From Thermoplasmatota archaeon (lineage in GTDB: Archaea > Thermoplasmatota > E2 > DHVEG-1 > B18-G2), in assembly GCA_029259115.1 (NCBI GenBank), contig JAPDJO010000029.1, forward strand, positions 1 through 64,000: a stretch of DNA of 64,000 nucleotides, read 5' to 3'. Both the position numbers and the translations under genes were made by a program. Below are positions 49,799-59,007 of the stretch, in pieces (within the stretch, counting starts at the first letter, position 1; each line of letters opens with the position of its first letter). The notes below the pieces were generated by a model. It was not told the DNA's origin. It did no database searches and was given only the letters and a program-made list of their open reading frames with translations.

Positions 49799-50280
49799 CT
49801 AGATAACCCTCTGGAAATCAAGATTGATATTGTTATGGAAATCAAAATTCCATAAACTTCAAATCCCGGTGTTTTCTTCTTTCCATCTTCCATACTTACC
49901 TGAGGTTCTACTTCAAATTCTTGAACCCCTGTTTCGACATAGCTACCGTTTTGGAAAGATATATTAACCTTGTAGTGCACTAGAGTGGTATCATTTCTAA
50001 GCTTATATTCTGCACTGTATTTTCCTAACCCTGTTTGCTCCATATTCAAAATTTTAGGTAAAAAACATTGATCTCCTTTGCATTCCTCTATCCACAGTCT
50101 AACATCACTCACGTTACCAGTCATATTTAAGTAGAATTTAACTGTATCTCCAGCTTTTGGTTTTGATGGAGAGTATCCTATCTCTATCTTCGAAAGTGCA
50201 TTTGTAGAGAGAAAAAGTAACATCAGCATAGCTATCAGACACATCGATACTTTTCTCATCCTACACCCCCAATTTAACAC
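49795..50280 (-). CDS. exported protein with PGF-CTERM-like C-terminus
   Basis: Signal peptide; KKKTPGFEVYGILISITISILISRGLSR. Confidence 0.65.
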   Translation of the reverse strand: MLNWGCRMRKVSMCLIAMLMLLFLSTNALSKIEIGYSPSKPKAGDTVKFYLNMTGNVSDVRLWIEECKGDQCFLPKILNMEQTGLGKYSAEYKLRNDTTLVHYKVNISFQNGSYVETGVQEFEVEPQVSMEDGKKKTPGFEVYGILISITISILISRGLSR

Positions 50281-50322
50281 CGTTGTGTATAGAGTATTTT
50301 TATTAGTCTGGGTGGGAATTTA

Positions 50323-51195
50323 CTAATCTTTAACGTTTTCTATTAGACCTACCAGATCTTGGGTCGTTTTTGCTCCTGCCTTTAAGTAAAAGATTCTGCC
50401 ATATTTATCGAATATTACTATCGTAGGGATTGCATTTTCCAATAGATATTTTGATGCCTCGTAATATTTATCTATACCAAATATCCAGTTGTTTATGTAA
50501 CTTCCATAGGTGGATTCTATAGAACTCACGTCATCTCCAGCTACATCAAGAGAGATTATCACAACATCTGTATCATTATGGTAGTAGTCTCTGATCTCTG
50601 ATAGATAATTCATTTGTGCCCTGCAGGCAGGGCAATTAACGCTCATGAGATCAAGGATGACTACTTTCCCTCTGTAATCGCTTAGCCTCTTTTCTTCTCC
50701 AGATAAAGTGACGAATCTGAAATCCTCCCCCTTAATCTTTCCTTGCAAGGTTAGATTTAGAACCTCGATAAATCTCTTTATAGATTCTATTTTGTCTGAT
50801 GGATTGTATATGCTATAGGCTACAAGCTTGCTAAGTTCGTTTCCATTGCTATCTAAGAATATAACGAGAGGGAACGGATTATTCATAAATTTGTACTTTG
50901 AAAGTATCTCTCCTTGCGATGGATCGTTGACATCTATTTTTATGGCAACAAAATCTTTCATCATATTAATGATGGTCTCATTAGAAAACAGATTTTTTTC
51001 TAGGGTTTCACAAAAGTCGTAACCTGGAGAACAAAAGTATAGGATGGCAGGTTTTCCCGTATTCTCCATCTTTTGCATTCCCTCATTATAATCCAGCCAT
51101 TCTATGGATTTGTGTGTCTTATTAGAAGATTGTATACATCCTGCCATTAAGAATAATATAGAGAGTGTTATTGCAACATATCTCAATCTCATCAT
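50323..51195 (-). CDS. thioredoxin-fold lipoprotein (TlpA/ResA-like, two domains)
   Basis: Lipobox MAGC; N-term AILYFCSPGYDFCETLEKNL; C-term DLMSVNCPACRAQMNYL. Confidence 0.82.
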   Translation of the reverse strand: MMRLRYVAITLSILFLMAGCIQSSNKTHKSIEWLDYNEGMQKMENTGKPAILYFCSPGYDFCETLEKNLFSNETIINMMKDFVAIKIDVNDPSQGEILSKYKFMNNPFPLVIFLDSNGNELSKLVAYSIYNPSDKIESIKRFIEVLNLTLQGKIKGEDFRFVTLSGEEKRLSDYRGKVVILDLMSVNCPACRAQMNYLSEIRDYYHNDTDVVIISLDVAGDDVSSIESTYGSYINNWIFGIDKYYEASKYLLENAIPTIVIFDKYGRIFYLKAGAKTTQDLVGLIENVKD

Positions 51196-51205
51196 CTACC
51201 ACATC

Positions 51206-51616
51206 TCAGATCAATCCTGCAGATCTCAACTTTTCAACAAGAAATTCCTTTGGCATAGCCCCTATAATCCTATCAACAAGCTCCCCATCTCTAAATAGGA
51301 GGATAGTAGGGATACTCATTATATTATATCTCATCGCTGTCTTGGGATTATTATCAACATTCAGTTTTCCAAATACAATTTTTCCTTTCAGTTCCCTAGC
51401 CAGCTCTTCGATTACTGGAGCAATCATAAGACATGGTCCGCACCAAGGCGCCCAGCAATCTATAGCTACGTTTTTGTATTTTTTAACCATCTCATCAAAA
51501 TTCACATCGCTAACCTCTATAGGTTTATCGGGCATACTTTCCAAGTTTTCACCTTCCATATACCTCTTTCTGAGTTCTTCAAGCTTCCTCCTTCTAAGCA
51601 TCTCCAGTTCGTCCAT
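51206..51616 (-). CDS. thioredoxin with N-terminal extension
   Basis: VAIDCWAPWCGPCLMIAPVIEELA; start at MDELEMLRRRKLEEL preferred because the longer ORF (to 51670) runs into the palindrome. Confidence 0.85.
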   Translation of the reverse strand: MDELEMLRRRKLEELRKRYMEGENLESMPDKPIEVSDVNFDEMVKKYKNVAIDCWAPWCGPCLMIAPVIEELARELKGKIVFGKLNVDNNPKTAMRYNIMSIPTILLFRDGELVDRIIGAMPKEFLVEKLRSAGLI

Positions 51617-51646
51617 GCAAGCCTGTAAACGATAAAGACATATATA

Positions 51647-51677
51647 AACGTTTGTGCAAATTTTATGCACAAACGTT
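51647..51677. promoter_or_regulatory. 12-bp perfect inverted repeat, candidate operator between divergent thioredoxin operon and HTH gene
   Basis: AACGTTTGTGCA-AATTTTA-TGCACAAACGTT, flanked by TTTATATA (minus) and TTATAAA (plus) TATA-like boxes. Confidence 0.75.
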
Positions 51678-51705
51678 ATAAACCTTTAGATAATTCTCAG
51701 AATGA

Positions 51706-52047
51706 ATGGATGATAATCTCTGCAGAGACATCATGAAACGGATATTAGATTTGAGAGATACAGATATCGCTGTCTACAGGGAACTTCTGAAGATTAAAAA
51801 AGCTAGAGTGAAGGATATATCAAAGATTATTGGAAGAGATAGGACGACTATTCAGAGATCTCTGAATAGACTGGTAAACGCCGGCCTTTGCTGTAAAGAA
51901 AAGAAGATTATGAAAAATGGAGGGTATTTCTATGTCTATCACTTGAAAGAATCAGAAGAAATAAAATCTATTTTGGAAAGTTGTCTAGATAACTGGTATT
52001 ATAAAATCAAGGAGAGACTTAAATTGGAAAATGAGATGTTAGTTTAA
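51706..52047 (+). CDS. winged-HTH transcriptional regulator (TrmB/MarR-like)
   Basis: DIAVYRELLKIKKARVKDISKIIGRDRTTIQRSLNRLVNAGLCCKEKK. Confidence 0.82.
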   Translation: MDDNLCRDIMKRILDLRDTDIAVYRELLKIKKARVKDISKIIGRDRTTIQRSLNRLVNAGLCCKEKKIMKNGGYFYVYHLKESEEIKSILESCLDNWYYKIKERLKLENEMLV

Positions 52048-52143
52048 CAAACTCTTTATCCTTCTTTCGACAACGAAGCTCTTTGCTACCTCTTCTATCT
52101 CCTTTGCCTGTTCAGCGGTTGAAACCAAACCGACTATGAACAT
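52039..52143 (-). CDS. 34-aa microprotein, paralog of 10860..11006
   Basis: MFIVGLVSTAEQAKEIEEVAKSFVVERRIKSLLN* with ribosome-binding site GGAGGTG and upstream TATA/TTGTACA element. Confidence 0.55.
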   Translation of the reverse strand: MFIVGLVSTAEQAKEIEEVAKSFVVERRIKSLLN

Positions 52144-52179
52144 TTCTTTACCACCTCCAAGTAAAATTTTGTCTGAGAG

Positions 52180-52209
52180 TTTATAAATGAATTTTTGTAC
52201 AAATGTTAT
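52180..52209 (-). promoter_or_regulatory. TTGTACA-type promoter element
   Basis: Minus strand ataacatttgtacaaaaattcatttataaa. Confidence 0.5.
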
Positions 52210-52808
52210 CGATTGAGCTCATCCAATCTGTCAATCATTGATGTAACCAAATTTATCAACTTTTCGATACTTGTCTCATCTTCTAAAATTGTATTGACCT
52301 TTATTTCTATCTCACCATTATCAAGGGAGATGATAGGGTATAGATGTTCTGCATCGATTATCTTCTCTTGGATTCGATAATCCAGCAAATCGCGAATCAT
52401 ATCTTGATTATTTCCTTTGATTACAAATCTGCTATCAAAATAGTCAGATCCTATCTCCACCTCTTTTTCCACTCCCACTTTCTTCAAAATATCAAACATT
52501 TTCCCCTCCTTGAAAATATACATTTCAAGATCTTGAGAGAAAGTTGTAGTTGCTGACACTATGGTTTGTGAGGGAGAGTATTTGCTGCCTAAATAAAAAC
52601 GTAGGGAAACGATTCTGTTTTTGTAATTAAACTTCAAAGATGGGAGTCTAAAGGAGGGTTTTGATACCTTCCCTCCTCTTTTGATTGCTATTGATTCTAG
52701 GATTTCTATAAGTTTTCTCCTTTTTCGTGGAAAAGTAACGATGTATACAACAATACCCACTACTAAAATTACGATCCACAGCAATACTAGGATTTCTGTG
52801 TAGTCCAT
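52206..52808 (-). CDS. single-pass membrane protein of unknown function
   Basis: N-terminal TM then cytosolic domain. Confidence 0.6.
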   Translation of the reverse strand: MDYTEILVLLWIVILVVGIVVYIVTFPRKRRKLIEILESIAIKRGGKVSKPSFRLPSLKFNYKNRIVSLRFYLGSKYSPSQTIVSATTTFSQDLEMYIFKEGKMFDILKKVGVEKEVEIGSDYFDSRFVIKGNNQDMIRDLLDYRIQEKIIDAEHLYPIISLDNGEIEIKVNTILEDETSIEKLINLVTSMIDRLDELNR

Positions 52809-52899
52809 ACCTCTAAATCGATTTTTTATTTGAAAAGTTTTGGAGTATGCAAAACCTTTTATTCTGAATCTCTATTCTGGGTTCGGGAGGTAGAGAGTT

Positions 52900-54342
52900 A
52901 TGACATCCATCCTTGATCTTGAGCCCAAAATAGTATGGAAGCATTTTGATGAGATCAGAAAAATACCCCGTTGCTCAAAACATGAAGAGAAAATTAGAGA
53001 ATACATCGTAAATTTTGCAAAACAGCACAACTTGGAATACCAGGTAGACAAAGCAGGGAATGTTGTTATAAGAAAGCCTGCTAGTCAAGGAATGGAAAAT
53101 AAGCCGATGGTTGTCCTCCAATCTCACATGGATATGGTTTGCGAGAAGAACAAAGATGTGGAGCATGATTTTTCCAAGGACCCAATAAAGGTCAAGATAG
53201 AAGGAGAGTGGGTAACAGCTGAAGGTACTACTCTGGGAGCTGATGATGGTATAGGCGTCGCAACGGCTTTAGCCATACTCGAAGATAAAAATCTAAAGCA
53301 CCCTCCGATAGAAGCATTGTTTACAGTAGATGAAGAAACTGGTCTAACAGGAGCGTTTGCTCTAGAAAAAGATTTTCTAAAGGGAAGGATAATGATAAAT
53401 CTGGATAGCGAAGATTTTGGTGTGATCTATGTTGGTTGTGCAGGAGGAGGAGATTCTACCCTAAAATTGTCTATAAAGAGGGAGAATATACCAACTGGTA
53501 TGAGAGTATTTGAAGTATCGGTAACTGGTCTCAGAGGAGGACATTCTGGCTGTGATATACACGAACAGAGGGGTAATGCTATAAAGATACTAGCCAGGAT
53601 TTTATGGAAAGTAAAAAAAGATATGGAGATCAGAATAATAGATATAACTGGTGGGGACAAACACAATGCCATTCCTAGAGAAGCAAAGGCTATTGTTGCT
53701 GTAAGTGATGAAGATAAATTCAGAGAGATTGTTGAGAGTGAAGCTAGAGATATACTAGAAGAGATCAAACCTGTAGATCCAGATATGAAAGTTGATATAA
53801 AGGGTTCTAAAGGAGAAAAAGCTCTCGACGTCGAATCTACAAACAAGGTTATAGATCTTCTATACGCCTTGCCTCACGGAGTACTTGCAATGAGTTATGA
53901 CATACCTGATCTAGTTGAAACCTCTACGAATCTAGCAAAGATAAGAGTGGAAGGAGATAAAGTAACGATAGTTATGAGTTCTAGGAGTTCAAGTAAAACA
54001 GAGTTGCAGGCTACCAGAGATAGAATAAGAGCAATAGCAACTTTGGCTGGAGCAGAAGTTGAGGAGGGATCAACATATCCAGGATGGAAACCAAATCTGC
54101 AATCAAAAATTCTTGCTATAGCAAAAGAGGTTTTCAAAGATCTATTTGGAAAGGATCCAGAGATAAAGGCAATACATGCAGGATTAGAGACAGGAGTCAT
54201 AGGTGAGAAATTCCCAGGAATGGACATGATATCGATAGGGCCTGATGTTAGAAATCCACACTCTCCAGACGAAAAGGTTCACATCGGCTCGGTAGAAAAA
54301 TTCTACAAGTATGTGACGAAAATACTGGAGAAAATAGAGTAA
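52900..54342 (+). CDS. aminoacyl-histidine dipeptidase (PepD-type M20 peptidase)
   Basis: VVLQSHMDMVCEKN, TTLGADDGIGVATALAILED, GLRGGHSGCDIHEQRGNAIK. Confidence 0.92.
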   Translation: MTSILDLEPKIVWKHFDEIRKIPRCSKHEEKIREYIVNFAKQHNLEYQVDKAGNVVIRKPASQGMENKPMVVLQSHMDMVCEKNKDVEHDFSKDPIKVKIEGEWVTAEGTTLGADDGIGVATALAILEDKNLKHPPIEALFTVDEETGLTGAFALEKDFLKGRIMINLDSEDFGVIYVGCAGGGDSTLKLSIKRENIPTGMRVFEVSVTGLRGGHSGCDIHEQRGNAIKILARILWKVKKDMEIRIIDITGGDKHNAIPREAKAIVAVSDEDKFREIVESEARDILEEIKPVDPDMKVDIKGSKGEKALDVESTNKVIDLLYALPHGVLAMSYDIPDLVETSTNLAKIRVEGDKVTIVMSSRSSSKTELQATRDRIRAIATLAGAEVEEGSTYPGWKPNLQSKILAIAKEVFKDLFGKDPEIKAIHAGLETGVIGEKFPGMDMISIGPDVRNPHSPDEKVHIGSVEKFYKYVTKILEKIE

Positions 54343-54387
54343 TTTGACAAAACATTTATATACTAGCTCTTACCTATAGATGGGTGT

Positions 54388-54579
54388 ATGGTTGAAGATG
54401 TAACTGTTAAGACGGATAATTTGCAAAAGTTATTTCTAGATGAGGTCACAATAGAAAACGAAGAAGATGAACTAGCCTTTTTCATGAATAGATTCAATCT
54501 TAACATCGAGAACCTAGAAGCCATGCCTGCACTAAAAGAGCATATCGAACCCCTTCTATCCAGGACAGAGGAAGAATAA
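54388..54579 (+). CDS. small acidic protein of unknown function (63 aa)
   Basis: ORF with promoter-like ATTTATATAC upstream; no antisense conflict. Confidence 0.5.
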   Translation: MVEDVTVKTDNLQKLFLDEVTIENEEDELAFFMNRFNLNIENLEAMPALKEHIEPLLSRTEEE

Positions 54580-54630
54580 TCGAGAAATCCGAAAGCGATA
54601 TAAGCTATTGGCAGATACTTCTTACCAGGG

Positions 54631-55848
54631 GTGATCATGAATCTAGAGAGGCTATTTTCAAAAAGAACAAGGACAATGAGACCGTCAGAGATTAGAGAAT
54701 TGCTCAAATTAACACAACAACCAGATATCATATCGTTTGCTGGAGGATTACCTAATCCTAACGCATTTCCTATAAACGAACTTCAGGATGTCGTTAAAAA
54801 AGTTTTAGATAAGGATGGTAAGCTTGCTTTACAGTATGGTCCAACTGAAGGTATCAGAGCTTTAAGGAATACCCTCGCAAACAGATGTGCAAAAGATGGT
54901 ATAGATGCAACATCTGACAATATCTTGATAACGACAGGTTCTCAGCAGGGACTGGATGTTCTGGGTAGAATATTTTTGGATCCCGGGGATACGATAATAG
55001 TTGAGTTACCAACCTATTTGGGAGCGATAAATGCTTTTAGAGCATATGAAATAAACTTTGAAGGTATACCTTTAGATAAGGATGGGATGCAGGTCGATCT
55101 CTTAGAAGAGAAAATAAAAGAGTTGCAGAAGAAGGGCATTGTTCCAAAATTCATCTACGTTGTCCCAACTTTCCAGAACCCTGCAGGCGTAGTTATGCCA
55201 GAGAGTAGAAGGAAAAAACTAGTGGATATAGCAAATGATTATGATTTGATTGTTATAGAGGATGATCCCTATGGAAAGCTGATTTACGAAGGAGAGGCTG
55301 TAAAACCCATAAAAAGTTTTGATGATGAGGGAAGGGTCATATATCTATCCACTTTCTCCAAGATCCTTGCTCCTGGCTTCAGACTGGCGTGGATTGTTGC
55401 ATCTCAAGAGCTCATTAGAAAGTTGTCTGTAGGTAAACAAGCTTTGGATCTTTGCACAAATACATTTGCACAATTTATAGCTAACGAATTTATAGAAAGC
55501 GGTTATTTGGATTTGCATATTATGAGAATAATAGAAATGTATAGACCCAAAAGGGATAAGATGATTGAAGCTATAAAGAAATACTTCCCACCAGACACGA
55601 TATGTCATAAACCCAGAGGAGGAATGTTTGCCTGGGCGACTATCCCTGGAAATATAGACACAGAAGAAATGTTCCTAGATGCCATAAAAGAGAAGGTTGC
55701 GTATATACATGGAAAAGCGTTCTATGTTAATGGTGGAGGAGCAAACTCCATGAGGCTCAACTTTTCCTATTCATCCGAGGAACTGATAGAAGAGGGTATA
55801 AGGAGATTAGGGAGAGTCATAGAAAGAAAGTTGAAAGAATCGAAATGA
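54631..55848 (+). CDS. PLP-dependent aminotransferase (class I/II, MocR/LysN-like)
   Basis: ISFAGGLPNPNAFPINELQDVV, LQYGPTEGIRALRNTLA, YLSTFSKILAPGFRLAW. Confidence 0.92.
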   Translation: MIMNLERLFSKRTRTMRPSEIRELLKLTQQPDIISFAGGLPNPNAFPINELQDVVKKVLDKDGKLALQYGPTEGIRALRNTLANRCAKDGIDATSDNILITTGSQQGLDVLGRIFLDPGDTIIVELPTYLGAINAFRAYEINFEGIPLDKDGMQVDLLEEKIKELQKKGIVPKFIYVVPTFQNPAGVVMPESRRKKLVDIANDYDLIVIEDDPYGKLIYEGEAVKPIKSFDDEGRVIYLSTFSKILAPGFRLAWIVASQELIRKLSVGKQALDLCTNTFAQFIANEFIESGYLDLHIMRIIEMYRPKRDKMIEAIKKYFPPDTICHKPRGGMFAWATIPGNIDTEEMFLDAIKEKVAYIHGKAFYVNGGGANSMRLNFSYSSEELIEEGIRRLGRVIERKLKESK

Positions 55849-57395
55849 GATTATCATATTTCCTTCTGATGTTTATTTTGTTAATTCCGGCACTTTCAGG
55901 TTGTATAATAAATTTTAAGAAGGTTCACTGTGACATAATAAGCTATCATATAATAGACAATAACGGCAGACTAGGAGTGAAATTGTATTATAATTCTACA
56001 GACAACATTACATTCAAGTCCATGGATGCCTCTGGAAAAGAAATCGATAGACTATTTGTTACTCGAAGACTCGGTGAAGTTATCCTGAATCTGTCATCCT
56101 ATCACACAAATCCTCCCGATGGAATCTACAAAATACTGGCATATGATGTCTTTGGAAACAAAATAGAAGAATTTGGTATCAATATCGAAAGACCTTCTCT
56201 CAGCATTGAGAACGTAAATCTGACTTGGTGGAAGGAGGGAAAAGATTCTTACTCCATAGTTGAAATTAGAGTGTATGTAAAAAACAGCGGAGATATACCT
56301 ATATATATCGATAAGGTTTATGTCAAAATAGAAAATATCTCCCTAGACATAAAAACACTCGAAAATGTTGTACAACCTGGATATGGAAATGTGACTCTCT
56401 CTTTGTATGTTAATTCCCTGAAAGTAAAAGAATACAATCTCTCCCTAACCATGGTTGATCTGGATAACAACCCTCTAGCACAAGGAACTTTCTTAATTTC
56501 ACCAAATGTTGATCTGAAACAGGATCGCTTTTCTAAATCTTGGAGATTCGGAAAAAAGACATACTCCCTCACTGTACCTCTCCCTGAAGGACTTTACAAT
56601 TACTGCTCGTCATTTCCAAGACTGAATTTAGAGGACTACTCATTTTATGCCATAGATCCAAAAGTTCAAGGATTCGTAGACATGCTCGCAAGGAAACTGA
56701 AATCTATGTACAGAGGTAATGATATTATAGACTTTGTTGCATCGTTTGCTCAAAGTATAGAATATAGAAACGAAAGTGGAGAATACCCGAAATACCCTAT
56801 AGAACTGCTGCATGATAGATATGGGGATTGTGAAGATAAGGCAATACTAACCTCTTCTATTCTCTACAAGCTTGGTTACGATGTCTGCCTTATAAGGTTC
56901 GAAGATCATATGGCTGTCGGCGTATATCTGGGAGGTGATAGCTATCAAGGAAAAGTATATTACACCGATGACCAAGGAAAACAATACATCTATCTCGAGA
57001 CATCAAGTAAGGGCTGGAAGCTTGGGGAAGCTGATAAAGAGTATAGCCATGCAATGAATTATACGATTCATCATGTCACAGATAAGCCTATTCTTATACA
57101 GATGTGTAAACCTCCAGTTAGGCACCAGATAGGAAATAAAGACTATATAGATCTATCCTCCACAGTTATCAATATGGGAAATAAAGATGCCGATAATGTA
57201 AAGCTTAGAATCAAAGTAGAGGTATACGGCAGCGAGATAACTGTAGCTGAGAGTGATACGATTTATATAGGAGAAGGTAGAGGGGAAGATGTATACATAA
57301 AGTTTAACACTCCAAATCTCGAATTCTCCAAGATGTTTGTCGTTGTTATAAGCAATGGTAGAGAGGTTACAAGATCTTCTTTTGTGTTCCTATAG
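55845..57395 (+). CDS. lipoprotein with transglutaminase-like domain
   Basis: Lipobox LSGC; YGDCEDKAILTSSILYKLGYDVCLIRFEDHMAVGVYL. Confidence 0.75.
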   Translation: MRLSYFLLMFILLIPALSGCIINFKKVHCDIISYHIIDNNGRLGVKLYYNSTDNITFKSMDASGKEIDRLFVTRRLGEVILNLSSYHTNPPDGIYKILAYDVFGNKIEEFGINIERPSLSIENVNLTWWKEGKDSYSIVEIRVYVKNSGDIPIYIDKVYVKIENISLDIKTLENVVQPGYGNVTLSLYVNSLKVKEYNLSLTMVDLDNNPLAQGTFLISPNVDLKQDRFSKSWRFGKKTYSLTVPLPEGLYNYCSSFPRLNLEDYSFYAIDPKVQGFVDMLARKLKSMYRGNDIIDFVASFAQSIEYRNESGEYPKYPIELLHDRYGDCEDKAILTSSILYKLGYDVCLIRFEDHMAVGVYLGGDSYQGKVYYTDDQGKQYIYLETSSKGWKLGEADKEYSHAMNYTIHHVTDKPILIQMCKPPVRHQIGNKDYIDLSSTVINMGNKDADNVKLRIKVEVYGSEITVAESDTIYIGEGRGEDVYIKFNTPNLEFSKMFVVVISNGREVTRSSFVFL

Positions 57396-57432
57396 AAAGT
57401 TTTAAAGCCTCTATCTTATAGATATATTCTAC

Positions 57433-57746
57433 GGCGCCAGGAGTAGGTGGGCGGCTGACGGTGAAGGGGTATACCCTTCGCTGAGGAAAGTCCCCCCTCA
57501 CTCTGGGCCGGGGTGCCGCGCAAGCGGCAGGGACGAGAGTCCCTACAGGAGGAACAGAAACGACACAGCCAGCGGGAAAGGCGATGATGGATTTGATCCT
57601 GAGGTCCCCGCTGGATTTGGTGAAACGGCCCCTGTCCCCGGAGCAAGCCCAAGCAGCGGGATCGGCTGCCCAGACCGCCCGCGGGTAGGGCGCATAGTAG
57701 AATGCCGCCTAAAACAGAAGGGGGCTTACGGCCTACACCTGGCGCC
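57433..57746 (+). ncRNA. rnpB: archaeal RNase P RNA
   Basis: Closing helix GGCGCCAGG/CCTGGCGCC; GAGGAAAGTCCCCCC; GGGTAGGGCGCATAGTAGAATGCCGCC; ACAGAAGGGGGCTTACGGCCTACACC. Confidence 0.95.
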
Positions 57747-57787
57747 AATCAAAACATTAAATATTTTCTACACCCTCCGCTCTTGCT

Positions 57788-58642
57788 GTGACACTAAGTA
57801 AAAAGGGAAAAGGAATTTCCTCGCTTATTACAGCATCCCTACTCTGGGGAACATCATTTCCAGCAATAAAGATAGCTGTATCAAATGTAAACGAGCTTAC
57901 TTACACTTGGACAAGAGCTGGATTTGCTCTTATTTTTCTTTTGCCATATGTTATTGCTAACAGGAAGAAGATAGACAAAAAAGTAATGAAAGGCGGCATA
58001 CTCGCTGGTTCTACATATGCTATCGGGATATGGCTGCAAGGTTGGGGAACAAGATTTACCACTGCTTCGAATTCCGCATTTATAACAGGCTTATACATGG
58101 TTTTTGTTCATGCATACATCGCTATATTGGTTAGAAGATACAGCAAAAAGCTTTCCCTGTCTCTGATTTTGGCTCTGACAGGATTATATCTATTAACCAG
58201 ACCTGACATGCATCTAAATGTCGGAGATTTTCTAGTTCTGCTAAGCGCTTTCCTCTGGGCTGCAAACATCCTGATAATAGATAGATATGCTGACAAAGAC
58301 CCTCTTTTGATAACATTCTTTGAGATGATACCTTCTGTTTTCTTCCTTATGCCAGATATAAGTCTAAATGGCTTCCCAACCTTGAATATCGATCAGTTTG
58401 CTGTGTTGATGTATCTTGGATTTGTATGTAGTGATGGAGCAACAGTATTTCAGGTTTATGGGCAAAGATTTATAGAGCCTGCTGCTGCTTCTGTGATATA
58501 TCTTATAGAGCCGGTATCTGCCTCTCTATTTTCTTTTGCTCTTCTAGGAGAGGTTATGAATCCTTACCAGCTGTCTGGTGCTACATTTATACTCTCAGCA
58601 ATGGCTATAGCATCAACTGAAAAGATTATAGTAAAGGGTTAG
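57788..58642 (+). CDS. EamA/DMT-family transporter
   Basis: ASLLWGTSFPAIKIAVSNVN; 10 TM, EamA repeats. Confidence 0.9.
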   Translation: MTLSKKGKGISSLITASLLWGTSFPAIKIAVSNVNELTYTWTRAGFALIFLLPYVIANRKKIDKKVMKGGILAGSTYAIGIWLQGWGTRFTTASNSAFITGLYMVFVHAYIAILVRRYSKKLSLSLILALTGLYLLTRPDMHLNVGDFLVLLSAFLWAANILIIDRYADKDPLLITFFEMIPSVFFLMPDISLNGFPTLNIDQFAVLMYLGFVCSDGATVFQVYGQRFIEPAAASVIYLIEPVSASLFSFALLGEVMNPYQLSGATFILSAMAIASTEKIIVKG

Positions 58643-58646
58643 CATT

Positions 58647-58769
58647 TTAGTTATTTATCAATTTATATATTATCTGCTTTGCCTTCATTGGATTATAACC
58701 TTTATGGATCAGGTGAATATAGACAGCATCTAAGTAAAGGTCTCTCAGACATTTTTCTCGGTTGATCAT
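58647..58769 (-). CDS. 40-aa microprotein of unknown function
   Basis: MINREKCLRDLYLDAVYIHLIHKGYNPMKAKQIIYKLINN* with SD-like GGTGGGG and TTGTACA/TATA element upstream. Confidence 0.5.
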   Translation of the reverse strand: MINREKCLRDLYLDAVYIHLIHKGYNPMKAKQIIYKLINN

Positions 58770-58802
58770 CTACCCCACCTAATTCAATTTCTGATTTTAC
58801 AG

Positions 58803-58830
58803 CCTATAAAGAGTTGTTGTACAAGTGTTA
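58803..58830 (-). promoter_or_regulatory. TTGTACA-type promoter element
   Basis: Minus strand taacacttgtacaacaactctttatagg. Confidence 0.45.
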
Positions 58831-59007
58831 TCAAAATTGATAGAAAATTATTCTGGAATTTTGTTTTAATAAATTTATAAAATATATTTATATTATGCTT
58901 TATGGGGAGAAAAAGAGATCAATTTAAACTAGAAAAAACGCCAGACTCTCCCCACTCCTCCTATTTTATATTTAGAGGAAAAATTGGAATAAAATTAGAA
59001 AGGAGGA

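Noticed and set aside
57416-57748. 110-aa minus-strand ORF MAPGVGRKPPSVLGGILL...
   Set aside because: Antisense to RNase P RNA; the high-GC structured RNA explains the open frame.
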